NCBI GenBank assembly: GCA_964554875.1
Contig: CAZKQJ010000018.1
Coordinates: forward strand, 1 to 64,000
Direction: 5' to 3'
Origin: Marispirochaeta sp964554875
GTDB lineage: Bacteria; Spirochaetota; Spirochaetia; JC444; Marispirochaetaceae
Length of the DNA: 64,000 nt
The notes beneath the pieces are model-generated. The model was given only the letters and a program-made list of their open reading frames with translations, had not been told where the DNA came from and did not search any database. The translations under genes and the position numbers were made by a program. This document shows, piece after piece, positions 17,678 through 27,138 of this stretch (positions are counted from its first letter, which is position 1; every line of letters begins with the position of its first letter).

Positions 17678-19219
17678 ATGAACACGCATTTTGCACTTGA
17701 AAACCCTATTGAAGTTTTAACCGGTAAAAAGCGATCCGAACTGACCAGGGACGATCTGATCAACATCATCAATAAAAAGAATATTGAACGATTGACCTTT
17801 CACTATACAGCCATCGACGGAAAGGTAAAGGAGCTTCGGCTTCCGATAACCAGTTATGAACAGGCGGAGATTGTCCTGGCCGAGGGAGAGCGTGTCGACG
17901 GGTCATCTCTTTTTAAAGGTGTTGTTGATGCCGGAAAATCCGACCTTTACGTAATTCCGGTCTATAAATCGGTCTTTATCAATCCCTTTGATCACACCAG
18001 CCTCGACTTTGTCTGTCGTTTTGTAACCGGAGACGGGGAGCTTGCCCCATTTGCTCCGGACAATCTCCTGGCTATTACCCACAAGAAGCTGAAGGAGGAG
18101 TTCGATGTCGAGTTCAATGCCCTGGGAGAACTGGAGTTTTATCTTGTGGGCAACTCGGAGCAGAACCTCTATCCCCTGCCGAACCAGAAGGGATACCACG
18201 GCAGCAGCCCGTATGTAAAAACAACCTGTATTGTCAACGAGATGCTCAAAGTTATGACCAACATAACCAGTGAAATCAAGTATGCCCATAACGAAGTGGG
18301 CCTTATCAACAGTCTGGAAATTGATAATCATCTCTTTAACGGAAAGCTGGCTGAACAGGTGGAGATCGAATTTCTTCCCACCCCCGTGGAAGACGCGGCG
18401 GATGTGGTCGTGCTGGGTAAATGGCTCTGTCAAAGCATCGCAAACCGCTACAACCTGATTGCCACCTTCTATCCGAAAATCCAGATCGGCGACGCCGGCA
18501 GCGGACTCCACTTTCATACCATGCTCAAAAGGAACAACAGGAACATTATGCTTAATGCCGATCAGGAGCTGTCGGAGGATTCCCTCAAGTTGATCGGCGG
18601 ACTCTGCCGCTATGCGCCGACCCTGTCGGCCTTCGGCAATATGACCGCCGGCTCCTTCCTGCGTCTGGTACCTCATCAGGAGGCGCCCACAAAGGTCTGC
18701 TGGGGCTACTCCAACCGGAGTGCATTAATCCGAGTACCCCTGGGCTGGCGAAACCTGGACAACCTGGCAATGAAGGTCAACCCGCAGCAGCGGCTCAAAG
18801 CGGAACGCAAGGACAGCCGTCAGACTGTAGAACTCCGCAGCGCCGACGGCAGCGCGAATACCCATATGCTGCTTGCCGCCATGACAACCGCAGTACTCTG
18901 GGCCTATCGGCACCCGAAGGAGGCACTGAAACTTGCGGATCAGAACTATGTCTCCGGGAACATTCACAATGATCCGGATAAGGAGAGGGAGTTCATCGAT
19001 ATTGCCACCAGCTGCGTGGAAACTGCCAGGACCCTGAACGATCACCGGGATTATTACATCCGGGACGGCTATTTTACTGACAGCCTGATCGACAAGGTCA
19101 TCGAAATGCTCAAGGCTGAGAACGACGAAGGTCTGAACAATAAAATACTCTCCCTGCCTGACGAGGACGGAAGAAAACTCGCCGAAGATTACATCAAGCG
19201 GGGCATACAAAAATACTGA
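17678..19219 (+). CDS. Glutamine synthetase family enzyme
   Basis: 513-residue glutamine synthetase. The beta-grasp N-terminal part holds GERVDGSSLFKG, the catalytic domain has ELEFYLVG for the first metal-ligand Glu, AGSGLHFHTML with the metal-binding His, WGYSNRSALIRVP for ATP/phosphate contacts and RQTVELRSADGSAN at the end of the active site. It condenses glutamate with ammonia, or with an amine if it is a gamma-glutamyl-amide synthetase. I saw no adenylylation-loop consensus Tyr that I could place with certainty. Position immediately after a phosphonate-type transporter (14-base gap) might mean assimilation of nitrogen from an aminophosphonate, but that is speculative. Confidence 0.9.
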   Translation: MNTHFALENPIEVLTGKKRSELTRDDLINIINKKNIERLTFHYTAIDGKVKELRLPITSYEQAEIVLAEGERVDGSSLFKGVVDAGKSDLYVIPVYKSVFINPFDHTSLDFVCRFVTGDGELAPFAPDNLLAITHKKLKEEFDVEFNALGELEFYLVGNSEQNLYPLPNQKGYHGSSPYVKTTCIVNEMLKVMTNITSEIKYAHNEVGLINSLEIDNHLFNGKLAEQVEIEFLPTPVEDAADVVVLGKWLCQSIANRYNLIATFYPKIQIGDAGSGLHFHTMLKRNNRNIMLNADQELSEDSLKLIGGLCRYAPTLSAFGNMTAGSFLRLVPHQEAPTKVCWGYSNRSALIRVPLGWRNLDNLAMKVNPQQRLKAERKDSRQTVELRSADGSANTHMLLAAMTTAVLWAYRHPKEALKLADQNYVSGNIHNDPDKEREFIDIATSCVETARTLNDHRDYYIRDGYFTDSLIDKVIEMLKAENDEGLNNKILSLPDEDGRKLAEDYIKRGIQKY

Positions 19220-19252
19220 TCCGGAATATCCCAGGCAGAGAGGAGGAGTGTA

Positions 19253-21523
19253 ATGAAGGGAAAACTCCCTGTTCTGTTTTTAACCCTTTTGTGCCTGCTG
19301 CCGATGGAGCTCTTTACGGAAAATGACCGGTCCGCCGGTCACAGTGAACGCCCTACCGTGGCTCTGGCGCTGGAAGGCGGCGGAGCCCTTGGAATCGCCC
19401 ATATCGGCGTAATACGGGTACTGGAAGAAGCGGGAATTCCCGTCGATATCGTCACCGGAACCAGCATGGGCTCGATTGTCGGAGGACTTTACGCCCTCGG
19501 TTTCTGCGTCGAGGAACTTGAAGCCCTGGCGACAGAGACCGACTGGATCAGCCTCTTCTCTGAATACTCGGTTCCAAAAAACGAAAGTTACCGGGCTCTC
19601 GAAGAGTGGCGGCGGTATTTCCTCTCCCTGAGAATTTCCGGAAAGGAGACACCGGCTTCCGGAGGTCTTCTGTCGGGCAACCGGATCCTCAGTTACATGG
19701 ACGGACTCACCTGTTATGTTTCCGGAGACCTGGATTTTGACGATCTTCCCCGGCGTTACCGTGCTGTGGCTACGGACTTTACTACCGGAGAAGAGGTGAT
19801 CATCCGGAAAGGTTCTCTCTCGGAAGCCATGCGTGCCAGCATGGGGATACCCGGGGTTTTTGCGCCCTATATGCTCGGTGAACGCCCCCTGATAGACGGT
19901 GGTATTGTAAACAATCTTCCTGTGGACCTGGCCCGCTCCATGGGAGCGGATATAGTAATTGCCGTGGACCTTGAAGGAGGCTTTTCCAGGCAACGGGGAT
20001 ATCTTGATCTTTCACCCATCGAAAACCTGTCCCGTACCGTCGACCTTATCCTTGACGCCAATGTACGGGGTCAGCTGGAACACGCCGATTATGTAATACA
20101 AGTACCGCTGGAGCCATATACCGCCGCCGATTTTCAACGGAGCGAAGAAATCATGCTCGCCGGCCGGCACAGGGCGGAGGAGCTCAAGCGTGAACTGATC
20201 AGCCTGCGCGACCGGATTATGGGCGATACCAGCGAATCCGAAACCGGTATCCCCGGTACACATCGCGACCCCATCGAAGGTTTCCGCTATAGCGGCGGAA
20301 CCCCCGAGGACAGGGAAAGCGCCCGCCGCATTCTTGCCCCCCTGACAGGACAGGTCGTTTCACCCAACGACCTTGCCGGCCGGATTGTCGACATTTACCT
20401 GGAGTGCGCGCCTGAAAGCGTCCGCATACGGCAGTCCGCGGATACGGAAAATATCCTTGAAGTGGAAATCCAGTCGCAAAAGTCGCGGAAAAACAGACTT
20501 CGCATGGGCCTCAGTTATGGAGGGACCTACGCAGACTCCATATCGAGCAGACTCCAGTTTACCCAGGGGATCATTCTGGGAGACCTTCTGTGGCCGGGAC
20601 TGGAACTGAGTCTCGATGTCGAGATTCTGGGGGCCATGGGAATCGAGGCTGAGGTATACCAGTCCCTGGGGGACCGGTTTTATCTTGAAACCGGCGTGTT
20701 CCTGCGCAAGGATTTTGAGACCTATTACGCATCGGACAGGGACGAATCCTCGGTGGACTACATCTTCTATGAGACGGAAGCCCAGATCAATGGGACCCTC
20801 GGCGTCTATCCCTGGCCCGGGGCCAGGATGCACATAGGGCTTTCCAGGGAATGGATCGCAGACACGGCTGCAGATATCTACCTTCCGGAGCTGGCGGAGA
20901 AAAACATTCTGCTGGCCCGGGCAGGTTTCGATCTTCTTCGCCTGGATAGTCCTCTCTTTCCCATGCAGGGTGGAGCGCTGGAATTGATGTTTAAACGAGG
21001 GCTTCCGACCTCTCACACCACCCGCGAGTTCAGTACCTTTTCCACCAGGGGAGAAGTCCATATTCCCCTGGGAAGATATCTGTCCGCAGGATACCTTTTT
21101 GATGCAGGCACTGACTTTACCGGAGAGGTGGACCATCCGGATTCCGCACCATATCTGCATAAGCCCGAGCTTGGGGGACGCCGTCTTTTTCCCAATCCTC
21201 TCTCAGCAGAAAAGCGTTTCGGCAGCCTCGTAATCGGTAATGGGCTGGAGCTGACCAGACGACTGGAATTTCTTGAGAAATCCCTCCCCCTGCCCCTCTT
21301 TGCACGGTTTCATTTTGCATCCGGACTGGTCTACAGGGAATTCGAATCCCTCGACCAGAGCGACCCCCTCGTCCACTGGAGCTCTTCCCTGGGTGCAGGT
21401 CTCCGGATCAACGACGGTTTTGCTGTGCTTTTACGAGCCGGCTGTGCGGGGGGCGGCAACAGCACCCTGAGCCCCTATTTCGCCATAGATCTGGGAACAC
21501 TGCAGAGCAGAAAGCTGTTCTGA
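19253..21523 (+). CDS. Patatin phospholipase fused to an outer-membrane beta-barrel (type Vd-like)
   Basis: Signal peptide (1-22), patatin domain (about 33-320) and a C-terminal surface-antigen/BamA-like barrel (about 400-756). The patatin oxyanion motif is GGGALG (42-47), the nucleophile elbow GTSMGS places Ser71, and the dyad aspartate is D215 in IDGG. The region 355-410 (VSPNDLAGRIVDIYLECAP) may be a POTRA-like link. The protein ends in phenylalanine (SRKLF), the usual last residue of outer-membrane barrels. This architecture matches the PlpD type of autotransported lipase known from Pseudomonas; here the lipase would be anchored at or released from the spirochaete outer membrane. It lies 33 bases after the glutamine synthetase gene. 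Confidence 0.9.
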   Translation: MKGKLPVLFLTLLCLLPMELFTENDRSAGHSERPTVALALEGGGALGIAHIGVIRVLEEAGIPVDIVTGTSMGSIVGGLYALGFCVEELEALATETDWISLFSEYSVPKNESYRALEEWRRYFLSLRISGKETPASGGLLSGNRILSYMDGLTCYVSGDLDFDDLPRRYRAVATDFTTGEEVIIRKGSLSEAMRASMGIPGVFAPYMLGERPLIDGGIVNNLPVDLARSMGADIVIAVDLEGGFSRQRGYLDLSPIENLSRTVDLILDANVRGQLEHADYVIQVPLEPYTAADFQRSEEIMLAGRHRAEELKRELISLRDRIMGDTSESETGIPGTHRDPIEGFRYSGGTPEDRESARRILAPLTGQVVSPNDLAGRIVDIYLECAPESVRIRQSADTENILEVEIQSQKSRKNRLRMGLSYGGTYADSISSRLQFTQGIILGDLLWPGLELSLDVEILGAMGIEAEVYQSLGDRFYLETGVFLRKDFETYYASDRDESSVDYIFYETEAQINGTLGVYPWPGARMHIGLSREWIADTAADIYLPELAEKNILLARAGFDLLRLDSPLFPMQGGALELMFKRGLPTSHTTREFSTFSTRGEVHIPLGRYLSAGYLFDAGTDFTGEVDHPDSAPYLHKPELGGRRLFPNPLSAEKRFGSLVIGNGLELTRRLEFLEKSLPLPLFARFHFASGLVYREFESLDQSDPLVHWSSSLGAGLRINDGFAVLLRAGCAGGGNSTLSPYFAIDLGTLQSRKLF

Positions 21524-21572
21524 TTCCTGCATTTCCGTCAAGGGTAATCCTTTTTTTCAGGTCAGCTCTTTC

Positions 21573-21600
21573 TTGACAGCAGCATACAGGCGTGTAATTA
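21573..21600 (+). promoter_or_regulatory. Probable promoter of the FAD oxidoreductase gene
   Basis: TTGACA (21573-21578), a 16-base spacer and TAATTA (21595-21600), 34 bases before the ATG at 21635. Confidence 0.45.
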
Positions 21601-21634
21601 TTCTCTGACACCACATCCCAGCGGGAGTACTCAT

Positions 21635-23635
21635 ATGAAGCTTCATCCAGTAGTAATCGATTCCGTAACAATTCCCTGCACGTATTACCACACCCTGGTA
21701 CTCGGCAGCGGCTGCGCCTCCTTAAGTACAGCGGTCCGTTTAAAACGAGCAGGCCTTGAGGACTTCTGCGTTGTAACCGACAACATCTTCGGAGGAACCT
21801 CCCGTAACACAGGTTCGGACAAGCAGACCTACTATAAACTGAGCGACTCCACCCGGGATCCGGACACACCCTACCGTATGGCTGAAGCCCTGACAGCCGG
21901 GGGTGCCATGCATGGTGACATCGCCCTTATCGAAGCCATCGGATCGGAGAACGGATTCTACAACCTGGTGGGAATGGGGGTTCCCTTTCCGTACAATACC
22001 TGGGGAGGCTTTACCGGCTACAAAACAGATCATGACCCTCTGCAGAGGGGGGTGTCCCTGGGGCCGTACACCTCCAGGCTGATGACCGAATACCTGGAGC
22101 GGGAATGCCGGACCCTGGGAATCGATATACTCGACCATCACGATGCAGTCAAGCTGGTAAGCCAGGGTGACCGGATAGCCGGGGCCCTGGTCATGAACAA
22201 ACGGGAAACTGATACACCTTCCAGGGGCCTCAAGCTCTTTCTCTGCGATAACCTTGTTTTCGGGCTCGGCGGTCCCGGCGGCTTTTACGAGAAATCGGTC
22301 TACCCCAAGCCCCAGAACGGAGGAATCGGACTGGCCCTGGAGATCGGAGCGAAAGCCGCAAACCTGACGGAGTCCCAGTACGGTCTTACCTCCCAGAAAT
22401 TCCGCTGGAACCTCTCCGGCAGTTACCATCAGGTCCTGCCCCGCTACTACAGCACAGATCCGGAAACCGGCGAGACCTTCGATTTTCTGAACGACTATTT
22501 TCCCGACATGGCCGCCCTTATGAACGCGGTCTTTCTGAAAGGCTATCAATGGCCCTTCGATCCCCGCAAGATCCCCGATTACGGCTCCTCGCTGCTGGAC
22601 GTGCTGGTCTACCGGGAAACGGAGGTCCTGGGCCGCAGGGTCTACATGGATTTCCGGGAGAACCCAAAGGGGAACGATCGCATCGGAAACTTTGATCCTG
22701 CGCCTCTTGGCAGGGAAGCTGCCGAATACTGGCAAAACTCCGGCATAGACGGAAAAACACCCATAGAGCGACTCAAACAGCTGAATCCCGCGGCTATTCA
22801 GCTCTACCTGGATCACAACATAGACCTTGCCGCCGAGCCCCTGGAGATGGCGGTCTCCGCCCAGCACAACAACGGCGGACTCGCCGCGGACATCTGGTGG
22901 GAATCGGTGAACATCCGGCGCCTCTTCCCGGTGGGTGAGGCCAACGGCACCCACGGCGCCGCCCGTCCCGGCGGGACCGCCCTCAACTCCGGACAGGTCG
23001 GAGCCTTCCGGGCGGCCCAGAAAATCACCCTGGCCTACCGGGAAAAGTCGCTGGACATCGACAAGGCCATGGAATCCGGCCGACTGGCTGCAGCGGAAAT
23101 ACTGGGGATAATTCAGCAATTAACAGCCGGACAGCCGGTTCCAGATTGCGACAGGGAATATAAAGCTGAGCTTCAGCGGCGCATGAGCAAATTCGCCGCC
23201 GCCGTGAGGGGCGCACAAACGGTACACGAGGCAAAAACGGCCGCAGAAAAGCAGCAGCGGAATTTCGCCGGGCTGCGGGTCGATCCCATGCGCCTTTCCA
23301 TCGCCCTAAAACTGCGGCACATGGTCTTTGCCCATCGCATATATCTGGAGGCTATTGCTGATTATATCGAACACGGCGGCGGAAGCCGCGCATCATCCCT
23401 GATCATTGCCGCGAAGGACCAGGCAGGCACCCCGGTCCACCCGCTGCTCCCGGACTGGCGCATAGTGCCTGAGAATCTGGAACTGCGGGGCAGGATCCAG
23501 CATATCCGCTGGAATCCAGAAACAGAGAAGCCGGAGTTCGACTGGATCAAGGCCAGGCCAATTCCCATGGAAGATTCCTGGTTCGAGACTGTCTGGTCCC
23601 AGTACCTGGACGGTTCGGTATTTGAAACGGATTAG
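21635..23635 (+). CDS. FAD-dependent oxidoreductase (fumarate reductase/aspartate oxidase-like)
   Basis: 666-residue flavoprotein. The FAD ADP-binding motif is LVLGSGCASLSTAVRL near residue 22, followed by GGTSRNTGSDKQT. A second FAD-contact region is SAQHNNGGLAADIWWES and the C-terminal signature is FPVGEANGTHGAARPGGTAL, where succinate dehydrogenase/aspartate oxidase flavoproteins carry their catalytic region. A helical C-terminal domain (about 480-600) resembles that of fumarate reductase flavoproteins. Substrate is unknown. The stop codon is only four bases from the end of the orphan left repeat: before the island inserted, this gene would have converged with the exported-protein gene now at 39494-40708. 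Confidence 0.85.
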   Translation: MKLHPVVIDSVTIPCTYYHTLVLGSGCASLSTAVRLKRAGLEDFCVVTDNIFGGTSRNTGSDKQTYYKLSDSTRDPDTPYRMAEALTAGGAMHGDIALIEAIGSENGFYNLVGMGVPFPYNTWGGFTGYKTDHDPLQRGVSLGPYTSRLMTEYLERECRTLGIDILDHHDAVKLVSQGDRIAGALVMNKRETDTPSRGLKLFLCDNLVFGLGGPGGFYEKSVYPKPQNGGIGLALEIGAKAANLTESQYGLTSQKFRWNLSGSYHQVLPRYYSTDPETGETFDFLNDYFPDMAALMNAVFLKGYQWPFDPRKIPDYGSSLLDVLVYRETEVLGRRVYMDFRENPKGNDRIGNFDPAPLGREAAEYWQNSGIDGKTPIERLKQLNPAAIQLYLDHNIDLAAEPLEMAVSAQHNNGGLAADIWWESVNIRRLFPVGEANGTHGAARPGGTALNSGQVGAFRAAQKITLAYREKSLDIDKAMESGRLAAAEILGIIQQLTAGQPVPDCDREYKAELQRRMSKFAAAVRGAQTVHEAKTAAEKQQRNFAGLRVDPMRLSIALKLRHMVFAHRIYLEAIADYIEHGGGSRASSLIIAAKDQAGTPVHPLLPDWRIVPENLELRGRIQHIRWNPETEKPEFDWIKARPIPMEDSWFETVWSQYLDGSVFETD

Positions 23636-23640
23636 ACCGT

Positions 23641-23684
23641 TACCGGACCATCCCCTTGAGAGCCTCCCAGTCGAGTTCGGCCTG
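23641..23684. repeat. Left 44-bp direct repeat (orphan copy of a gene 3' end; attL-like)
   Basis: Identical over 44 bases to 39495-39538 and in the same orientation. Read on the minus strand it encodes the last residues of the protein at 39494-40708 (ending AELDWEALKGMVR) and is followed by TAA (23642-23640); the right copy ends in TAG. No gene body adjoins it, so it is a duplicated tail. Confidence 0.93.
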
Positions 23685-25229
23685 CTATGATGATCTCCGG
23701 GAAAAACTGTCGAGATCACGCCAAATGGGCATCATCGCTTTACAGGTATTCCGGTAAATTTTAAAAAGCTCTTTGTATTTCTGGTGATTTTCCATATTAG
23801 GCTCAAATTTCTCTCCCGGAATCACCGTCGCCTTTACAGCTTCAGGATAGTTTTTATATATTCCCAAAACAACAGCCGCGTTTATCATAGCACCTTTTGT
23901 GCCCGTCTCTTTTTCCAGAACATGCCGAACCCGGCGACCGAGGGCGTCGGCGAGCATCTGCGACCACAACTCACTCCGGGAACCGCCTCCTGCGAGCCTC
24001 ACTTCATTCGAAACTACCGGAAGAAATGAATAGCAATCGAGGGCCGACAAAATTACCCCCTCATATACAGCACGAAGCATGGCCTCTTTACTGTGATGAT
24101 AATTAATTCCGATAAATTGCGCTTTTGCTGCGGGATTCATAAAGGGTGCCCGTTCACCTGCAGGATCGATAAAGGGATGATACATTATGCCGTTAGAACC
24201 AACCGGTACTTGTCCAACCTTCTCTTCTATTGTTTCCCAGTCAATTTTCTTTTGCACGGTTTCACTGTATCCATACAACTTTTTTATAAACCACTGTAAA
24301 TTAAGGGTACCCGTCATGGGAGGAAGAACCCGCATCCACTCACCATCAATAATATGCGAGATTGTATAACCAGCATTGTCAGGAGGTCCAGGCGGGTCTG
24401 TAATTGGTACCTGGTGAATACCTGCCGTACCGAGTATGGAGCTGCATTGTCCCGGCTTTATGATTCCAAGACCGAGGGCAGAGCATATCATGTCCACCGG
24501 TCCGGATACTACCGCAGTTCCGGGATGAAGGCCCAGTTCTGCTGCCAGGCTCTTTTTGATCGGTGAAGAATTCACCCGGGGGTGAAGTGCCTGGGGCAAC
24601 AGACGTTCACATTCGGGGATCTCATACAACTCAAGAATTCTGGAATCATATCTGTTATTTTTTATATCGAAATAGGTATGGGAGGCATCGGAGATATCAG
24701 TCGAAACTTCCCCGGTCAGTTGAAGAAATACCCAGTCCTTTGCCCGCAAAGCCTTGTATGATTTCTTTAGTACCTCGGGTTCGTGATTTTTTAACCATAA
24801 TAGATGTACAGCCTGGTTGCTTTGATTAACGCTTGTTCCGCAAATGGCAAAAATACTCTTTGATATACCTGATTCATGCAAATCTAAAACCATTTCAGAG
24901 GAACGACCATCCAGCCAGGTGATAGCCGGTCTGAGGGGTTTCAGAGATTTATCTATAAGCCATGTTCCGTCTCCCTGCCCCGTAACTCCAATCCCGATTA
25001 TGCGGATCCGTGCCGCTTCGATTCTGTTGAGAATGGTACGGATACATGTTTTTATCTTATTCCATATTTCAGCCATATCGTATTCCGCCCATCTGGGCTG
25101 CGGGTGGATGAGCAGGGTCTGCTGTGAAGCAGCGAGGATATGTCTTCCATCAAGGGAGTAAAGATTCGCTTTAATTAGAGAGGTTCCTACATCTATGCCG
25201 AGAATTGCATCAATGATATCGGTCTTCAT
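23685..25229 (-). CDS. FGGY-family carbohydrate/polyol kinase
   Basis: 514-residue FGGY kinase with the N-terminal phosphate-binding DVGTSLIKANLY, a substrate-contact segment GIGVTGQGDGTWLID and ITWLDGRSSEM, the second phosphate loop SILGTAGIHQ, and the C-terminal adenosine motif VRLAGGGSRSELWSQMLAD. It transfers phosphate from ATP to a sugar or polyol. The VTGQGDG segment recalls xylulose and erythritol kinases; the surrounding genes favour a polyol. The stop codon (TAG, 23685-23687) abuts the left repeat exactly, so its last codons are the island edge. Start chosen at 25229 with GGGGGG upstream. Lower GC than flanking genes. Confidence 0.87.
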   Translation of the reverse strand: MKTDIIDAILGIDVGTSLIKANLYSLDGRHILAASQQTLLIHPQPRWAEYDMAEIWNKIKTCIRTILNRIEAARIRIIGIGVTGQGDGTWLIDKSLKPLRPAITWLDGRSSEMVLDLHESGISKSIFAICGTSVNQSNQAVHLLWLKNHEPEVLKKSYKALRAKDWVFLQLTGEVSTDISDASHTYFDIKNNRYDSRILELYEIPECERLLPQALHPRVNSSPIKKSLAAELGLHPGTAVVSGPVDMICSALGLGIIKPGQCSSILGTAGIHQVPITDPPGPPDNAGYTISHIIDGEWMRVLPPMTGTLNLQWFIKKLYGYSETVQKKIDWETIEEKVGQVPVGSNGIMYHPFIDPAGERAPFMNPAAKAQFIGINYHHSKEAMLRAVYEGVILSALDCYSFLPVVSNEVRLAGGGSRSELWSQMLADALGRRVRHVLEKETGTKGAMINAAVVLGIYKNYPEAVKATVIPGEKFEPNMENHQKYKELFKIYRNTCKAMMPIWRDLDSFSRRSS

Positions 25230-25464
25230 AGGATGTCCCCCCCAACAGAATTACAAAAAGAAAACAGTATCGAGCCAAGCAAAATCCAAAGTCCTGTGAC
25301 GGTAATAAATAAGCTATCATGTTAGTTAAGGAGGTGCAACATAAAAAGCTACGTGGTCTATTGTGTAGAAAATTATATCCGGCAGTGCCGAAAAACAGGG
25401 ACTTACTCCATATATAGCAAAAAGCATCTATGCCGATTCACCTGACTGCGCTGTACAAAATTAA
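25230..25464. other. AT-rich spacer between the two kinase genes
   Basis: No convincing gene. It must hold the promoter of the kinase at 23685-25229 and possibly the 3' end signals of the kinase at 25465, but I found no clean hairpin or -35/-10 pair. Confidence 0.4.
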
Positions 25465-27066
25465 TTAACCGCGCAGAGCCTCTACTGCAGCCCGCTCAAT
25501 CGGAAGTCCGCGCTTGTAGCGATCGAAGTACTCCCGGAACCCTTCCACGTCCCTGCCGTCCGGTTCAACAACACTGGTTTCGGTACCACTGAATACAGCA
25601 TCAATGTATTCTATCAGGGTTTTTCTTTGAAAGCCGTTGACCATATAGGCGGCAAGCAACGCCATCCCCCAGGAACCACCTTCGCCAGCGGATTCCTGAA
25701 GGCGCACAGGTGTAACCGTCGCCGCCGCCATAATCCGCTGCCCTACCCCGGGAGCCTTGAATAAACCGCCGTGACCACGGATTTCCTCTACAGTGACTCC
25801 TTCATTCTCGGTAAGAATGTCCAGACCTATCCGCATTGCCCCCAGCGCGGAGAAGAGATGGGCACGTATCAGGTTGGGAAGCAGGAAATCCCGGGCCGGG
25901 TCGCGAACAAGAAGCGGTCTTCCCTCTTCGAAACCGGTCATGTGTTCGCCGGAAATATAACCATAGGTCAACACTCCACCGGCATCGGAATCTCCCTCAA
26001 GTGCCAGGGGAAGTAGCGTTTTATAGACAAAATCGAGGCTTACTTCATGTCCCAGGTACCCTGCTGCATCACGAAAAAGGGACATCCACGCATCGAGGTC
26101 CGAGGTACAGTTGTTGGAATGTGCCATGGCTACGGGACTGCCGTCGGGGGTTACCAACATATCGATCTCCGAGTGTACTTCTGCTAAGGGTGATTCCAGT
26201 ACAACCATAGCAAAAACGGATGTTCCTGCGGATACGTTTCCCGTTCTCTTCCGGAGGCTGTTTGTAGCGACCATTCCGGTTCCGGCGTCGCCTTCAGGCG
26301 GGCAGAGGGGTATGCCCGGTTTCAGGTTATTCTCGGGATCGATAATCGAAACCCCGGCCTTGCTCAGCTTTCCGGCCGGGGTACCAGCTTTGAGGATCTC
26401 CGGCAGGATATCCCCAACCGTCCAGGGAACTCCGGATCTCTTTACAACCTTGTCAAACACCTCGGTCATTGCGCTGTAATAACTTCCTGTTTGCGGATCG
26501 ACCGGAAACATACCCGATGCGTCGTTCATCCCGATAACGAACTTACCGGTAAGCAGATAGTGCACGTACCCTGCGAGGGTTGTAATACGCTTGATACGAT
26601 GAACATGTTCCTCCCCGTTCAGGATAGCCTGATAGAGATGGGCGATGCTCCACCGCTGGGGAACGGGAAAATTGAAAAGCTCTGTAAGCCGCTCAGAAGC
26701 CTCGCTGGTTATCGTGTTCCGCCATGTTCTGAAGGGCACCAGGAGTTTTCCCCGATCGTCAATGGCGATATAACCGTGCATCATTCCGCTGATTCCAACT
26801 CCGGCAAGCATGGAGAGCGTTATACCGTGTTCCAGCTCAATATTCCCGACAAGGTCATGATAGCACGCAGAGAGGCCTGTATGGACAGCTGCCATATCGT
26901 ATGTCCATACACCATTCTCAAGCCGGTTCTCCCAGGTGTAGGATCCATGAGCGATGGGCGCTGCATCCGGGGCAATAAGGGTTGCCTTTATTCGTGTGGA
27001 ACCAAGCTCAATGCCGAGTATGCCCTCACCGTCGGTAATCACTGTCCTGGGGTCCATCTTATGCAT
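25465..27066 (-). CDS. FGGY-family carbohydrate kinase (second, ribulokinase-like group)
   Basis: About 533 residues. N-terminal phosphate loop GIELGSTRIKATLIAPD, then GISGMMHGYIAIDD, PFRTWRN and ASGMFPVDPQTG, a pattern seen in a branch of FGGY kinases related to ribulokinase. The second phosphate loop is GNVSAGTSVFAM and the adenosine-site glycine stretch is EEIRGHGGLFKAPGVGQRI. It is clearly different from the kinase at 23685, so the island encodes two distinct FGGY activities. An ATG at 27066 with GAGGAG upstream is preferred; an upstream GTG at 27084 and an ATG at 27057 are alternatives. It follows the isomerase gene by 72 bases. Confidence 0.85.
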   Translation of the reverse strand: MHKMDPRTVITDGEGILGIELGSTRIKATLIAPDAAPIAHGSYTWENRLENGVWTYDMAAVHTGLSACYHDLVGNIELEHGITLSMLAGVGISGMMHGYIAIDDRGKLLVPFRTWRNTITSEASERLTELFNFPVPQRWSIAHLYQAILNGEEHVHRIKRITTLAGYVHYLLTGKFVIGMNDASGMFPVDPQTGSYYSAMTEVFDKVVKRSGVPWTVGDILPEILKAGTPAGKLSKAGVSIIDPENNLKPGIPLCPPEGDAGTGMVATNSLRKRTGNVSAGTSVFAMVVLESPLAEVHSEIDMLVTPDGSPVAMAHSNNCTSDLDAWMSLFRDAAGYLGHEVSLDFVYKTLLPLALEGDSDAGGVLTYGYISGEHMTGFEEGRPLLVRDPARDFLLPNLIRAHLFSALGAMRIGLDILTENEGVTVEEIRGHGGLFKAPGVGQRIMAAATVTPVRLQESAGEGGSWGMALLAAYMVNGFQRKTLIEYIDAVFSGTETSVVEPDGRDVEGFREYFDRYKRGLPIERAAVEALRG

Positions 27067-27138
27067 TTCCTTTGCACTCCTCACAGTTCGCTTCTTTTAC
27101 AGATTTTCCACAGAGGATCTGTGTATTCTCGGTACGGA

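Noticed and set aside
21740..23119. Very long open frame on the minus strand opposite the FAD oxidoreductase gene
   Set aside because: It is entirely inside a gene with clear family motifs, has no recognisable protein features, and such antisense frames are common in GC-rich coding DNA.
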